Notes: a model not told the origin generated them from the letters alone. DNA of 39,918 nucleotides from Solobacterium sp. (GCA_017539385.1 JAFYHC010000021.1:1-39918); one strand, 5' to 3'. Counted from the stretch's first letter, positions 24,413-32,960 are shown. Numbers and translations: made by a program.

Positions 24413-25462
24413 ATGACAGCTTATACAGCATTGATTCCTGCGTATTGTCCTGATGAGAAGCTGATTCAGCTGATTCAGCAACTTCAGGACCACAATATTG
24501 AATGTATCGTGGTAAATGACGGTTCACCGGAAGAATATAACGAATTATTTCGTACGATAGCCACAATGACCACAGTACTCACACATACCGTAAATAAAGG
24601 CAAGGGAGCGGCGTTAAAGACCGGTTTCCGCTATATACAGCAGCACCATGACCACTGCATCATCGTTACGGCAGATGCGGATGGTCAGCATCTGCCTGAA
24701 GATATCCTGCAGACCGCCCGGGAAGCGGCTGTGCATGAAGATGCACTGGTGCTTGGTGTACGCACGTTTGCAAAAGAAGACGTCCCGTTTCGTTCCTACT
24801 ATGGAAACAAGATCACAGAGACCGTCTTCCGCCTGTTTACCGGAACGCATATCACCGATACCCAAACCGGTCTGCGTGCATTTTCCAGCACATTGATCGA
24901 TGACATGCTTAAGGCAGAGGGTGAGCGCTATGAGTATGAGATCAACCAATTGCTCTATTGCGTACGGGAAAACATCCCCATCTATGAGACACCCATTACA
25001 GCCGTCTATGAGAATAACAATGCATGTTCGCACTTTCATCCGTTCCGGGATTCTTTCCTGATCTACCGGCAGATCCTGCGCTTCGGATTATCTTCGATCA
25101 CCAGTTTCCTGGTCGATCTGACTGCTTTTGAACTATTATCCCTGCTGTTTACCGGCAGTACCGGGATCCTTGCGGCCAATGTCATTGCCCGCGGGATCTC
25201 CGCCATATTCAACTATGAGGTAAACCGGAAGATCGTCTTCAAAGACGTCTTCAAACGAAGCACAAGTGCATGGAAATACTTCACACTGGCTGCCGGCATA
25301 CTGGCATGCAATACCTTGATCCTCTATGTACTGACGAGCTTCCTGCATATCCCTGCCCTTGCCGCAAAGATACTGACAGAGGCAATTCTCTTCCTGGTTT
25401 CCTGGACGATACAGAACCGGTATATCTTTACCGGTCAGACTAACAGATTGGAGATTCAGTAA
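24413..25462 (+). CDS. Glycosyltransferase family 2 fused to a GtrA domain
   Basis: 349 aa. Residues about 1-215 are a GT-A fold like polyprenyl-phosphate sugar transferases: LIPAYCPDEKL, CIVVNDGSPEEY, NKGKGAALKTGF, the metal-binding DADGQH, and DTQTGLRAF. Residues about 225-340 form a GtrA domain with four TM helices and the motifs FNYEVNRKIVFK and QNRYIF. Such fusions make a lipid-linked sugar and help move it across the membrane for modifying wall polymers. AAGGAGG lies before the ATG. First gene of an operon with the phosphodiester glycosidase (directly adjoining) and a four-TM protein, preceded by the 11-bp direct repeat array. Confidence 0.9.
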   Translation: MTAYTALIPAYCPDEKLIQLIQQLQDHNIECIVVNDGSPEEYNELFRTIATMTTVLTHTVNKGKGAALKTGFRYIQQHHDHCIIVTADADGQHLPEDILQTAREAAVHEDALVLGVRTFAKEDVPFRSYYGNKITETVFRLFTGTHITDTQTGLRAFSSTLIDDMLKAEGERYEYEINQLLYCVRENIPIYETPITAVYENNNACSHFHPFRDSFLIYRQILRFGLSSITSFLVDLTAFELLSLLFTGSTGILAANVIARGISAIFNYEVNRKIVFKDVFKRSTSAWKYFTLAAGILACNTLILYVLTSFLHIPALAAKILTEAILFLVSWTIQNRYIFTGQTNRLEIQ

Positions 25463-26503
25463 ATGAAAAAGAAACGCATGTTCTATATACTGGACTGCCT
25501 GATGATCCTTGCATTGACCGTCTATGCGCTTCTGGATACCTTCCTGATCCCGCAGGAATACCAGACGGTTGAAGCACATGAAGTCTCTTCCGAGATCGCT
25601 GCAGAAACAGCAGAGACAGAAGAAGATAACAGTACGGCTTCCCTGCAGGAAACAGCAGATCCTTCCCCTTCTTCCCATTCCCGTCACTCCCGCAGACATT
25701 CTTCGAATTCTTCTGAGAAAGGCAATCTGTCCGCTTCGGCTGCAGAAACCACGGTTTCCAAGATCAGCGCAGATGATTCCTCGTATGCGGATGAAAATAT
25801 CGAGATCACGATCAGTGAATACACATACAACGATACAGACATCTATGTCGCAGATGTCCAATTGAGTTCCATTGACTATCTGTACGCAGCCTTTGCGGAC
25901 AATGTCTATGGAAAGAATGTCACTGCAAAAACCAGCACCACTGCCGCCGCAAACAATGCTATCCTCGCAATCAACGGTGACTATTACGGTGCCCGCAACA
26001 GCGGCTATGTCCTGCGCAATGGCGTATTGTACCGCGACAGTGCATCGTCCGCTGACCAGGAAGACCTGGTGATCAACGCAGACGGTTCCTTCTCCATCAT
26101 TACCGAAGGCAGCACATCTGCCGCTTCTATTGAAGAAAGCGGTGCACTGCAGGTTTTCTCCTTCGGACCGGCATTGATCGTCGATGGTGAGATATCCGTC
26201 GGACTCAATGACGAAGTCGGCAAAGCCATGGCTTCCAATCCGCGTACAGCGATCTGTGAGATCGAACCGCTGCACTATCTGCTCGTTGTCGCAGACGGAC
26301 GCACCGATGAAAGCGAAGGCCTGTCCCTGTATGAACTGGCTTGTTTCCTGCAGGAGAATTACGATATCACTACTGCCTATAACCTGGACGGCGGCGGCTC
26401 TTCCACCATGGTATTCAACGGACAATTGGTCAATAACCCCACCACCAGCGGCAATTCCGTCTCGGAAAGGAGTGTAAGCGATGTTATCTGTATCGGCTAT
26501 TAA
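25463..26503 (+). CDS. Phosphodiester glycosidase family protein (NAGPA domain), exported
   Basis: 346 aa. An N-terminal signal anchor (about residues 6-28) leads to a Ser/His/Arg-rich low-complexity linker (about 60-90). The NAGPA domain covers about 125-346: AILAINGDYYGARNSGYVLRNG, PRTAICEIE, and the signature YNLDGGGSSTMVFNG. The family removes sugar linked through a phosphodiester, as in the mammalian uncovering enzyme; bacterial members are thought to act on phosphate-linked envelope sugars. The start codon directly follows the stop of the GT2-GtrA gene, implying opposing or sequential action on the same phosphoglycan outside the cell (inference). The 3' end overlaps the next gene by 23 bases. 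Confidence 0.88.
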   Translation: MKKKRMFYILDCLMILALTVYALLDTFLIPQEYQTVEAHEVSSEIAAETAETEEDNSTASLQETADPSPSSHSRHSRRHSSNSSEKGNLSASAAETTVSKISADDSSYADENIEITISEYTYNDTDIYVADVQLSSIDYLYAAFADNVYGKNVTAKTSTTAAANNAILAINGDYYGARNSGYVLRNGVLYRDSASSADQEDLVINADGSFSIITEGSTSAASIEESGALQVFSFGPALIVDGEISVGLNDEVGKAMASNPRTAICEIEPLHYLLVVADGRTDESEGLSLYELACFLQENYDITTAYNLDGGGSSTMVFNGQLVNNPTTSGNSVSERSVSDVICIGY

Positions 26504-26846
26504 GTCCAATAAAGCCGCATTGACGTGGCTGTTGATCAGTGTGTTCTGTGCTGTGTTTGCACTGATCTATGAATATTTCAGTTTTGGTGTCTATTCCCCC
26601 AGCATGATCTTCTTATTTGCCTGGCCATTATGCCTGGGCGTCCTGCCTGCTTTGTTTACAAAGCGCATGATGGGACGCTTGTGGAACGATGGTGTCCTGC
26701 TTCTTACTGCAGGAAGCCTGCTGACCGGCATCTTTGAGATCTACGGCACAACAAGTTCCCTGACGTATCTGTTCTATATCCTTGGCATTGCATGTCTGCT
26801 CATTGGCGGCATCTCTGCCATGATACACAGACCCCAGTCCCAGTAA
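26481..26846 (+). CDS. Four-TM membrane protein (copy 1)
   Basis: 121 aa, about four hydrophobic segments (LTWLLISVFCAVFALIYEYF, IFLFAWPLCLGVLPALF, GVLLLTAGSLLTGIFEIYG, LFYILGIACLLIGGISAM). GGAAAGGAG inside the end of the glycosidase gene gives an eight-base spacing to this ATG, so the two are translationally linked. The gene at 29128 is a clear paralogue with shared motifs FCAVFALIYE, FSFGV, RLWNDGVLLLTA and GIFEIYG. Unknown family; association with GT2-GtrA and glycosidase suggests an envelope role. Confidence 0.8.
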   Translation: MLSVSAIKSNKAALTWLLISVFCAVFALIYEYFSFGVYSPSMIFLFAWPLCLGVLPALFTKRMMGRLWNDGVLLLTAGSLLTGIFEIYGTTSSLTYLFYILGIACLLIGGISAMIHRPQSQ

Positions 26847-26851
26847 ACAAC

Positions 26852-26886
26852 GATGCCCATCGGTATTCCGATGGGCATCTCTTATT
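26852..26886. terminator. Bidirectional terminator
   Basis: Perfect 12-bp stem GATGCCCATCGG / CCGATGGGCATC with a TATT loop, then TCTTATTT on the plus strand. It sits between the convergent ends of the GT2-GtrA operon and the 68-aa minus gene. Confidence 0.85.
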
Positions 26887-27092
26887 TATCGTATGACCTC
26901 GATTGCATCCAGGATCCTGTTCAGATCCCTGCCTGTTACGTGCACACCTGCAGGATCCATTTCGATCCGGTATATTTCCTCATTGCCATGTTTGATTCCT
27001 TTCAGTTGTATTCGTGCGATGGCATTGAGATTGATGATCGTCCTGGTATTATTCTGCATGTCTGTGACTTCGATGAACTTTCCTGCACTCAT
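26886..27092 (-). CDS. Small hypothetical protein (68 aa)
   Basis: 68 aa from the ATG at 27092, nine bases after AGGAGG; the longer open frame to 27146 lacks a ribosome site. Sequence MSAGKFIEVTDMQNNTRTIIN then IARIQLKG and IEMDPAGVHVTGRDLNRILDAIEVI suggests a small beta-rich domain with one C-terminal helix, reminiscent of short 'FIEVTD' proteins found alone in Bacillota. No function known. It runs against the GT2-GtrA operon and is divergent from the SpoIIE phosphatase gene. Confidence 0.68.
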   Translation of the reverse strand: MSAGKFIEVTDMQNNTRTIINLNAIARIQLKGIKHGNEEIYRIEMDPAGVHVTGRDLNRILDAIEVIR

Positions 27093-27204
27093 GTGGATTC
27101 TCCTCCTGATGCCTTCATCATACCTGCATCCCTGTTTTTTCTGCACACCGGGGGATATTCTATATCACCACTGTCATTCTTAAATACGCAAACAGGGATA
27201 AAAC

Positions 27205-29019
27205 ATGCTAACATTGGTACATATGGAACCGACAACGAAGAAAAAAAGAGGTATATTACGGCAGATCTCCATGCTGTTTGCATTGGGTGTCATCCTCATC
27301 GGATTACTGACATTCTTTTCCCAGTATACATTGGCAATATCGACTGTCAGACGGCAGACGGAAGCCTTTGCATCTACTGTTTCCCGGGAAACAGCACAGG
27401 CAGTCACGGAATACCCTGCCTATCAATGGCTGATCCACTATTGGCATACCCATCCGGATGAGATGGAGATCGAATACGATGTGGATTACAAAAGCGATAC
27501 GATCACAAAAGAAAAGTGCGAACTCCTGCATAAGCACGCACCGGAACTGGAGCTGAAATATGCCACCGAGGCAGAGATCCGCCTTCTGTCCGAAGCAGAT
27601 CAGAAGCTGTATGCAGAGATCGCATACTCCTGGCTGATCACACGGGTAGATCAGATCAAGCAGTCCTACGGCATCGACTACCTGTTCTGTGTCATAACAG
27701 ATGATACGTACAAGAAGCAGTTCTTCTTATTCAGCGGTGCAGATCCCGGAGCTATCCGCGGCACAAACTATGAAGAAGTCTATACACTTGGCGTTGATAT
27801 CGAAGTCGCTGAAAGCCAGCAGGAAGCGATGAAGAACGCTGTTGCGACATCTTCCTACCTGACCGATGCCGGTGACTACATGGACTATTATTCCTATCTG
27901 GATACCGTTGCCGGACATCCTGTTCTGATCGGCATGACCTACAGTCTGACCGCATTAAATAACGAAGTCGGCATTATCACCCGAAACGGCTCTCTTGCGG
28001 CCATGGCATTCCTGATCATTCTGTCATTGCTGTGTCTTGGCCTGCTTGCGGTGCTGGTATTAATACCGCTTAAGAAGATACAGGTCAATATCCGCAATTA
28101 CCGGGATAACAAAAACAGTAAAGAAGTCAGAGAAAACCTCGCATCCGTACAAACAGACAATGAGATCGGCGAACTGTCCGAAGATATCATTGCCCTCACG
28201 GAAGCAATTGACAAATATGTCACGGAAAACAACCGCATCACTGCGGAAAAAGAACGTATCAGCACCGAGCTGGACATGGCAAGACAGATCCAGGAATCGA
28301 TGCTGCCGAGCATCTTCCCTGCGTTCCCGGAACGCAAGGAATTCGATGTCTATGCCACCATGGAGCCAGCGCGTGAAGTCGGCGGTGACTTCTACGACTT
28401 CTTCCTGATCGATTCCGACCATCTTTGCCTTGTCATTGCCGATGTATCCGGCAAAGGCATCCCGGCTGCTCTGTTCATGATGATCTCCAAGATCATCCTG
28501 CAAAGCTGTGCCATGCTTGGCCAGTCTGTCGCAGACATCCTGACCAAGACCAACGAAGCGATCTGTTCCAACAATGAGCTGGAAATGTTCATTACGGTAT
28601 GGGTCGGTGTACTGGAACTGTCCACCGGCAAACTGACTGCTGCCAACGCCGGTCACGAATTCCCTGCCATCCAGCGCAAAGGCGGCAAATTCGAACTGTA
28701 CAAAGACCGCCACGGCTTCGTCATCGGCGGAATGAAAGACATGAAGTACAAGGACTATGAGATCCAATTGCACCCAGGCGATAAGATCTTCGTCTATACC
28801 GACGGCATTACCGAGGCAATGGATGCAGAAAAGAACATGTTTGGTACATCCCGCATGCTGGACGCCCTCAACAGTGTCAATGATCCTTCTCCGGAAACAG
28901 CCCTGAAGACCGTCCGTGAAAGCATCCGTGTCTTTGTCAAAGATACCGAACAGTTCGATGACATGACCATGCTGTGTCTGGAATACAGCGGTCCTGACAC
29001 CATCAATTCTGCTTCATAA
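27205..29019 (+). CDS. Membrane-bound SpoIIE/RsbU-type PP2C phosphatase
   Basis: 604 aa. TM1 (about residues 22-42) and TM2 (about 265-290) flank a ~220-residue outer sensor domain. A HAMP-like linker follows (about 291-345) and then a coiled coil (ISTELDMARQIQESMLP). The PP2C domain of SpoIIE/RsbU type (about 365-598) has the metal-binding residues in EVGGDFYDFF, DVSGKGIPAALFM, ANAGHEFP and VYTDGITEAMD, and QFDDMTMLCLEY at the end. This family dephosphorylates anti-sigma-factor antagonists. No kinase or STAS partner is adjacent, so the target is encoded elsewhere. Single gene with its own terminator. A second in-frame ATG at 27223 is a possible start. Confidence 0.92.
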   Translation: MLTLVHMEPTTKKKRGILRQISMLFALGVILIGLLTFFSQYTLAISTVRRQTEAFASTVSRETAQAVTEYPAYQWLIHYWHTHPDEMEIEYDVDYKSDTITKEKCELLHKHAPELELKYATEAEIRLLSEADQKLYAEIAYSWLITRVDQIKQSYGIDYLFCVITDDTYKKQFFLFSGADPGAIRGTNYEEVYTLGVDIEVAESQQEAMKNAVATSSYLTDAGDYMDYYSYLDTVAGHPVLIGMTYSLTALNNEVGIITRNGSLAAMAFLIILSLLCLGLLAVLVLIPLKKIQVNIRNYRDNKNSKEVRENLASVQTDNEIGELSEDIIALTEAIDKYVTENNRITAEKERISTELDMARQIQESMLPSIFPAFPERKEFDVYATMEPAREVGGDFYDFFLIDSDHLCLVIADVSGKGIPAALFMMISKIILQSCAMLGQSVADILTKTNEAICSNNELEMFITVWVGVLELSTGKLTAANAGHEFPAIQRKGGKFELYKDRHGFVIGGMKDMKYKDYEIQLHPGDKIFVYTDGITEAMDAEKNMFGTSRMLDALNSVNDPSPETALKTVRESIRVFVKDTEQFDDMTMLCLEYSGPDTINSAS

Positions 29020-29021
29020 CC

Positions 29022-29044
29022 AAATCCCCTGCGGGGGATTTTTT
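29022..29044 (+). terminator. Terminator of the SpoIIE phosphatase gene
   Basis: AATCCCC / GGGGATT stem with a short loop followed by six T residues, directly after the stop at 29019. Confidence 0.85.
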
Positions 29045-29049
29045 ACATC

Positions 29050-29093
29050 TTCAGTGTATTTTCACTTTCCGTTCATCGCTTCTTTACGCACGC
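29050..29093 (+). promoter_or_regulatory. Four-fold 11-bp direct repeat upstream of four-TM copy 2
   Basis: TTCAG (29050), TTCAC (29061), TTCAT (29072) and TTTAC (29083) at exact 11-bp steps, matching the array at 24330-24373 unit by unit. GGCATT and a GGAG-type ribosome site follow at the same distances. A TATAAG (29103-29108) could be the -10. Confidence 0.6.
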
Positions 29094-29127
29094 ATGGCAT
29101 TGTATAAGCACGAAAGGAGTAATGAAC

Positions 29128-29493
29128 ATGCTGAAAAACAACAAAGCAGCCGGTACATGGCTGCTGCTCTCTTTGTTCTGTGCTGTGTTCGCACTGATCT
29201 ATGAATGTTTCAGCTTTGGTGTCTTATCCGCCAATATGATCTTTCTGTACTGGTGGCCGTTCTTCCTTGGTGCAATTCCCTGCATACTGCTGCAGCGAAG
29301 CACCAGCCGCCTGTGGAATGACGGCGTCCTGCTATTAACAGCAGCCAGTCTGCTTGCGGGTATCTTTGAGATCTACGGCACCATGAGCGCTTCTGTAACA
29401 TGGTTCCGCTATGCCGGAATTACCTGCCTGATCATTGCCTCCGGCATGAGCCTTGCCCGAAAATCCGCTGCCTTCCCAGAGAAAGCTCTGTAA
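29128..29493 (+). CDS. Four-TM membrane protein (copy 2)
   Basis: 121 aa from the ATG at 29128, eight bases after GGAG; the ATG six bases earlier is too close to the ribosome site. Paralogue of 26481-26846 with four hydrophobic segments and the same conserved blocks (LFCAVFALIYE, FSFGV, RLWNDGVLLLTAASLLAGIFEIYG). It has its own copy of the 11-bp repeat promoter, so promoter and gene were duplicated together or recruited to the same regulon. Single gene closed by a terminator. Confidence 0.8.
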   Translation: MLKNNKAAGTWLLLSLFCAVFALIYECFSFGVLSANMIFLYWWPFFLGAIPCILLQRSTSRLWNDGVLLLTAASLLAGIFEIYGTMSASVTWFRYAGITCLIIASGMSLARKSAAFPEKAL

Positions 29494-29494
29494 C

Positions 29495-29523
29495 AAACTC
29501 ACCGGAATCCCGGTGAGTTTTTC
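29495..29523 (+). terminator. Terminator of four-TM copy 2
   Basis: AAACTCACCGG / CCGGTGAGTTT stem (29495-29505 and 29510-29520) followed by TT, between convergent genes. Confidence 0.8.
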
Positions 29524-29535
29524 AAACGCTGCAGA

Positions 29536-30990
29536 TTATAATTTTATGCCTTTTGCAATGACATATTTCTGATTCTTGCTCTTAGGTTTATCAGGCATTG
29601 TCATCATCAGTTTTCCTGCCTGAATCAATGGCAGTACATACTGATTCATTGCATAATATATTGTTTCGAGACCGACAAATTCGGCTATTTCTTCCCGTGT
29701 TCTTGGAACACTGCAGAACTTCAGTATTTCATCCTGCAGTGTATCCTGTTTTTCATCTTCCCCGTCATTCACGGCATTTCGTTTCTGATTATACAAAATT
29801 ACAACAAACTCATTTCTTCTGTTAATAAATACCGGTTCTGACAATCCTGCTTCTGCCATTTCCCTTCGAATCGTAGGAATACCGGAATATCGGTTTTCTG
29901 TATGAAGTAAAGACTCCGCCATGATCGCCAAAGCAGGATTTCTGAGATCCGGTCTTGCTTTTCCCAAATCCTCTACCGTCATTCTTCCATACAGTCCTCC
30001 CGGACTATGTATTTCCAGACGATCCGTAAAGAAATCGATTTGAATCGGTGTTCCTTCGGTGTAATAACTGTAATCCCGATGAATCAATGCATTTAGAATT
30101 GCTCCGATCGGATATTCCGTCCTGTCTTCTCTCTTTCCTGTTTCCGGATTAATAATTGTACTGACCCGCATATTTCGCAGACAAAATGATATTGACTCTG
30201 AAAACATTTCCGACAATGTTCCTTCAATTCTTTTATTATCCACGAATCGTTCTGTGTTCCTGCCGATCTCACCTATTTCTTTTCCCGGCACAACAATTGC
30301 TGTAATTGCCAGCTGTGGAAAGTAGCCCTGAGGGTAAATGCCAAAATTCAGAATTGATGCCAGAGTTGGCACGCCATTCCTGGTAATTGCCAGCATTTCA
30401 AGTATCTGCTCTTCGTTTAATCTGGAAAATCCCGGACGTGACATTTTCATTCTGCTGATATACGCAGAAATCTTATCCTGATCAAGCATCTCCATCTGAG
30501 CCCTCTCAACAGTACGCTCATCATCATGCACATGCCTGCGGAATGCCTCATACGAATAGATTTCGTAATTTGTCATCGGCAGATCTGCATCCCCAACTCG
30601 TACATATGAGCCTTTTGTTTTACCAGCTCCGGCATAATAGCATGGACGTTCTGTTACATCCACCGCCGGAATTTCTGCAGAGCAGATATATTTCCCATCT
30701 ATTTCTGCACATGTAAAAACTGCACGTACAGGCGGTATCATCTGATTGCACTGTTCCGTTACTTTCTTTTGCAGATCCTGAAGATCGTACACACCGGTCA
30801 AAACGAAACCATTGCTTTCATCAATACCGAACAGCAATGTACCTCCGGTATCCTGATTAGAAAAACTTGAAAGCGTATCATAAAGACGTTTCGGACATCC
30901 TCCATGTGCAGCTTTTACTTTTATGATCTGTGTTTCTTCTTTTTGCAGAATAATCTTTTTTGCCAGGTCAATCAGTTCTTCACTCAGCAT
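29536..30990 (-). CDS. AlbA_2/Schlafen-type ATP-binding regulator
   Basis: 484 aa from the ATG at 30990, after AAGGTG; a GTG three codons upstream is an alternative. Residues about 10-135 form an AlbA_2 (Schlafen AAA_4) domain (SSFSNQDTGGTLLFGIDE, GSYVRVGDADLPMT). About 260-400 resemble the RecG-like/HATPase_c_4 region (PIGAILNALIHRDYSYYTEGTPIQIDFF, LEIHSPGGLYG, NPALAIMAESL). The end (about 415-480) looks like a winged helix (TREEIAEFVGLETIYYAMNQYVLPLIQAGKL type). This architecture is usually annotated as an ATP-binding transcriptional regulator. A long perfect inverted repeat lies just upstream, consistent with autoregulation. Confidence 0.8.
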   Translation of the reverse strand: MLSEELIDLAKKIILQKEETQIIKVKAAHGGCPKRLYDTLSSFSNQDTGGTLLFGIDESNGFVLTGVYDLQDLQKKVTEQCNQMIPPVRAVFTCAEIDGKYICSAEIPAVDVTERPCYYAGAGKTKGSYVRVGDADLPMTNYEIYSYEAFRRHVHDDERTVERAQMEMLDQDKISAYISRMKMSRPGFSRLNEEQILEMLAITRNGVPTLASILNFGIYPQGYFPQLAITAIVVPGKEIGEIGRNTERFVDNKRIEGTLSEMFSESISFCLRNMRVSTIINPETGKREDRTEYPIGAILNALIHRDYSYYTEGTPIQIDFFTDRLEIHSPGGLYGRMTVEDLGKARPDLRNPALAIMAESLLHTENRYSGIPTIRREMAEAGLSEPVFINRRNEFVVILYNQKRNAVNDGEDEKQDTLQDEILKFCSVPRTREEIAEFVGLETIYYAMNQYVLPLIQAGKLMMTMPDKPKSKNQKYVIAKGIKL

Positions 30991-31009
30991 TATGGTCACC
31001 TTCTTTATT

Positions 31010-31049
31010 TAGCAAAATATTTCCAATAAATATCTAAAATATTTTGCTA
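31010..31049. promoter_or_regulatory. Long inverted repeat upstream of the AlbA_2 regulator
   Basis: TAGCAAAATATTT (31010-31022) and AAATATTTTGCTA (31037-31049) are perfect 13-base arms separated by 14 bases. A related imperfect palindrome AGCAAAATAATTTTGG lies at 31083-31098. Likely operator(s) in the divergent promoter region. Confidence 0.65.
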
Positions 31050-31094
31050 AATTCGCATTTTAACTAAATTTTAACTGATTTCAGCAAAATAATT

Positions 31095-31514
31095 TTGGTA
31101 ATTTCTGATGAAACGTTTATAAGAAGCAGTGTGCTGCTGAGGAAGAAGACAGATGATCCAGCCTTGATGAACCGCATTGCCCGTAAATCTGCTATTCTTA
31201 TGCATATGCTGAAACCACTCACACCCTTACAGGCAGAATGGAAAGCTGCCAGAGATGAACTGATACAGGAAGTACAGAAACTGGGCTATCCCGCAGAATT
31301 TGCCGTTGTCATTGCCAGGAATCTTGGCAGTCCCCGTGCCATCCGCCGCATGAGCAGCTATCTGCGCCAGGTAAAGCCGAAGAAACCGGAAATGATTGCA
31401 GATGAGATGCTCGCCATCATGAGCGAGATCGAAACATGGAAACGAAAAAAAGAAGCAGAATCTGCCAATGCGGCATACAATGATCTGCTTCTTCACGGTC
31501 TGGATGAAGATTAA
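31095..31514 (+). CDS. Small hypothetical protein
   Basis: Up to 139 aa and helical, with blocks LMHMLKPLTPLQAEWKAARD, LGYPAEFAVVIARNLGSPRAIRRM and EMIADEMLAIMSEIETWKRKKE. The charged helices and a helix-turn-helix-like RNLGSPRAIRRM region suggest a small soluble protein. The start is unsure: TTG at 31095 is the 5' limit and lacks a ribosome site, and the ATG at about 31167 (MNRIARKS) is a good alternative. It ends in TTAA shared with the stop of the convergent lipoprotein hydrolase gene. Divergent from the AlbA_2 regulator. Family not recognised. Confidence 0.65.
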   Translation: MVISDETFIRSSVLLRKKTDDPALMNRIARKSAILMHMLKPLTPLQAEWKAARDELIQEVQKLGYPAEFAVVIARNLGSPRAIRRMSSYLRQVKPKKPEMIADEMLAIMSEIETWKRKKEAESANAAYNDLLLHGLDED

Positions 31515-32404
31515 TTGCTGAAGAACTGATACAGCCGTTCTTTATAGTCCGGTGCATTGTCATATGCCGCATGCCCATAGCCATCGTACATATACAGCAC
31601 ACAGTCGTCTCTTTGCGGCAGATGCTGTGCGATCTCACGGGCTGCTTCACTGCCAAGCACATGGTCGTCTTCTGCACCAATGACCAGTACCGGACAATTG
31701 ATCTGATTCAGATCACCGGTGATATCAAATCCTCTCATCGTTTCGCAAAGTGTTACAAAGCGTTCGAGTTCTTCCTTTGTTACTGTCTTGGCTGCAGCGA
31801 TGTAAAGGTCTTTGATCGGCTCAAAGATGCTTTCCGGATTGATTGCCTTGCCAAATGCAAGATACAGTTCTTCTGCTTTTCCTTCTTTTGCCAATTGGAG
31901 CCAATGGTCCACTTCGGCTTCTCTTCCCGTCATACTGGCAGCGGCAGAACCAACTGCCACTTTTTTAATGCGCTCCGGATATTGAACAGCCAGATCCAGT
32001 GCGATCATGCCGCCCTGCGAAGTGCCAAACAGATAGATATCTTTGAGATCCAGCGCTTCAAATGCCGCTTCTGCATCCTTCGTCATGTCGTCTATCGTAT
32101 ATCCTTCTGGAAGTTCCTTCCGCCTTTCAAACAGATAGACGGTATAATCCTCTGCAAAGATCTTATAGGCATCTGCGACGGCATCCGCAAGACCCATTAC
32201 ACTCTGCACACTGAGTCCGGGCAGGATCACCATTGTCTTTTTACCGGTGCCAAAACGGAAATAATCCATCGTAAAATCTTCTGTCTGTACTGTTTCGATC
32301 GGTATACTCATGGTTTCCTCCTGCTGTTTGCTTTCCTGCTTCTCAGCACAGCTGCATAACAGCATACATGCTGCAAACACCGCTGCTGTCATCTTTCGTT
32401 TCAT
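31511..32404 (-). CDS. Alpha/beta-hydrolase lipoprotein
   Basis: 297 aa. Lipoprotein signal (AAVFAACMLLCSC, Cys about residue 19), so the enzyme works outside the membrane. Alpha/beta-hydrolase fold: oxyanion strand MVILPGLS, nucleophile elbow FGTSQGG (Ser about 131), acid in LVIGAEDDHV, and the catalytic His in YGHAAYD. Length is normal for the family. GGGGGG precedes the ATG. It follows the TetR gene by 16 bases, so it belongs to the regulated operon divergent from the flavoenzyme at 33079. Substrate unknown. Confidence 0.87.
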   Translation of the reverse strand: MKRKMTAAVFAACMLLCSCAEKQESKQQEETMSIPIETVQTEDFTMDYFRFGTGKKTMVILPGLSVQSVMGLADAVADAYKIFAEDYTVYLFERRKELPEGYTIDDMTKDAEAAFEALDLKDIYLFGTSQGGMIALDLAVQYPERIKKVAVGSAAASMTGREAEVDHWLQLAKEGKAEELYLAFGKAINPESIFEPIKDLYIAAAKTVTKEELERFVTLCETMRGFDITGDLNQINCPVLVIGAEDDHVLGSEAAREIAQHLPQRDDCVLYMYDGYGHAAYDNAPDYKERLYQFFSN

Positions 32405-32420
32405 TGTATCCCCCCCATGG

Positions 32421-32960
32421 TCATTTCATCTGGAATCCGGAAATGCGTACATACATATCTGCCAGTTCTTTCGGACTTTCCTGAAAATCACTTTTCAGCC
32501 ATGTCTGCAGCATCATCAGCAATCCTCCTGCCACATAGGAAAAGACATATCTGCGCTCTTTGTCTTCAAACACATGCATGGTATCACTGTCCGTCTGGCT
32601 CATATATACATAGAACCGGTTCACCAGCATATATAATAAACCATTTTTCTCCAGCAGCCGTGCATATTCCCGGTGGTTATACCAGAATGTAAAGAAGTAC
32701 TCGGACTGCTTTCTCGGATCTCTTCCCATTTCTTCGGTAAACCCGGCATCATACTCTTTGATCAGAATTGCATAGTGCTGATCCAGGACATCCTCTTTCG
32801 AATCATAATTCAGATAAAAGGTACGCCGTGCAACACCGGCTTCCTGGGTGATCTCAGAGATCGTTATGGCATTGTAGTCGTCTTTCTGCATCAGGCGGAA
32901 CAATGCCTCTGTGATGTATTGACAGGACAGGTTCCTGTAGGCATGATCGGTCGGTTTCAT
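32421..32960 (-). CDS. TetR-family transcriptional regulator
   Basis: 179 aa. N-terminal helix-turn-helix (about residues 12-60): YITEALFRLMQKDDYNAITISEITQEAGVARRTFYLNY-type sequence with the typical TFYLNYDSKEDVL ending. The C-terminal helical ligand domain (about 70-175, TetR_C_33-like) is aromatic-rich. It is transcribed divergently from the flavoenzyme gene and upstream of the hydrolase lipoprotein. The palindrome at 33044-33059 is the best candidate for its operator, so it probably represses both directions. Confidence 0.88.
   Translation of the reverse strand: MKPTDHAYRNLSCQYITEALFRLMQKDDYNAITISEITQEAGVARRTFYLNYDSKEDVLDQHYAILIKEYDAGFTEEMGRDPRKQSEYFFTFWYNHREYARLLEKNGLLYMLVNRFYVYMSQTDSDTMHVFEDKERRYVFSYVAGGLLMMLQTWLKSDFQESPKELADMYVRISGFQMK

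Noticed and set aside
25136-26509. 457-codon open frame on the minus strand
   Set aside because: It is antisense to the GT2-GtrA and phosphodiester glycosidase genes, which have clear domains, ribosome sites and operon spacing. The antisense product has no recognisable domain.
28060-28773. 237-codon open frame on the minus strand
   Set aside because: Antisense to the PP2C domain of the SpoIIE-type phosphatase.
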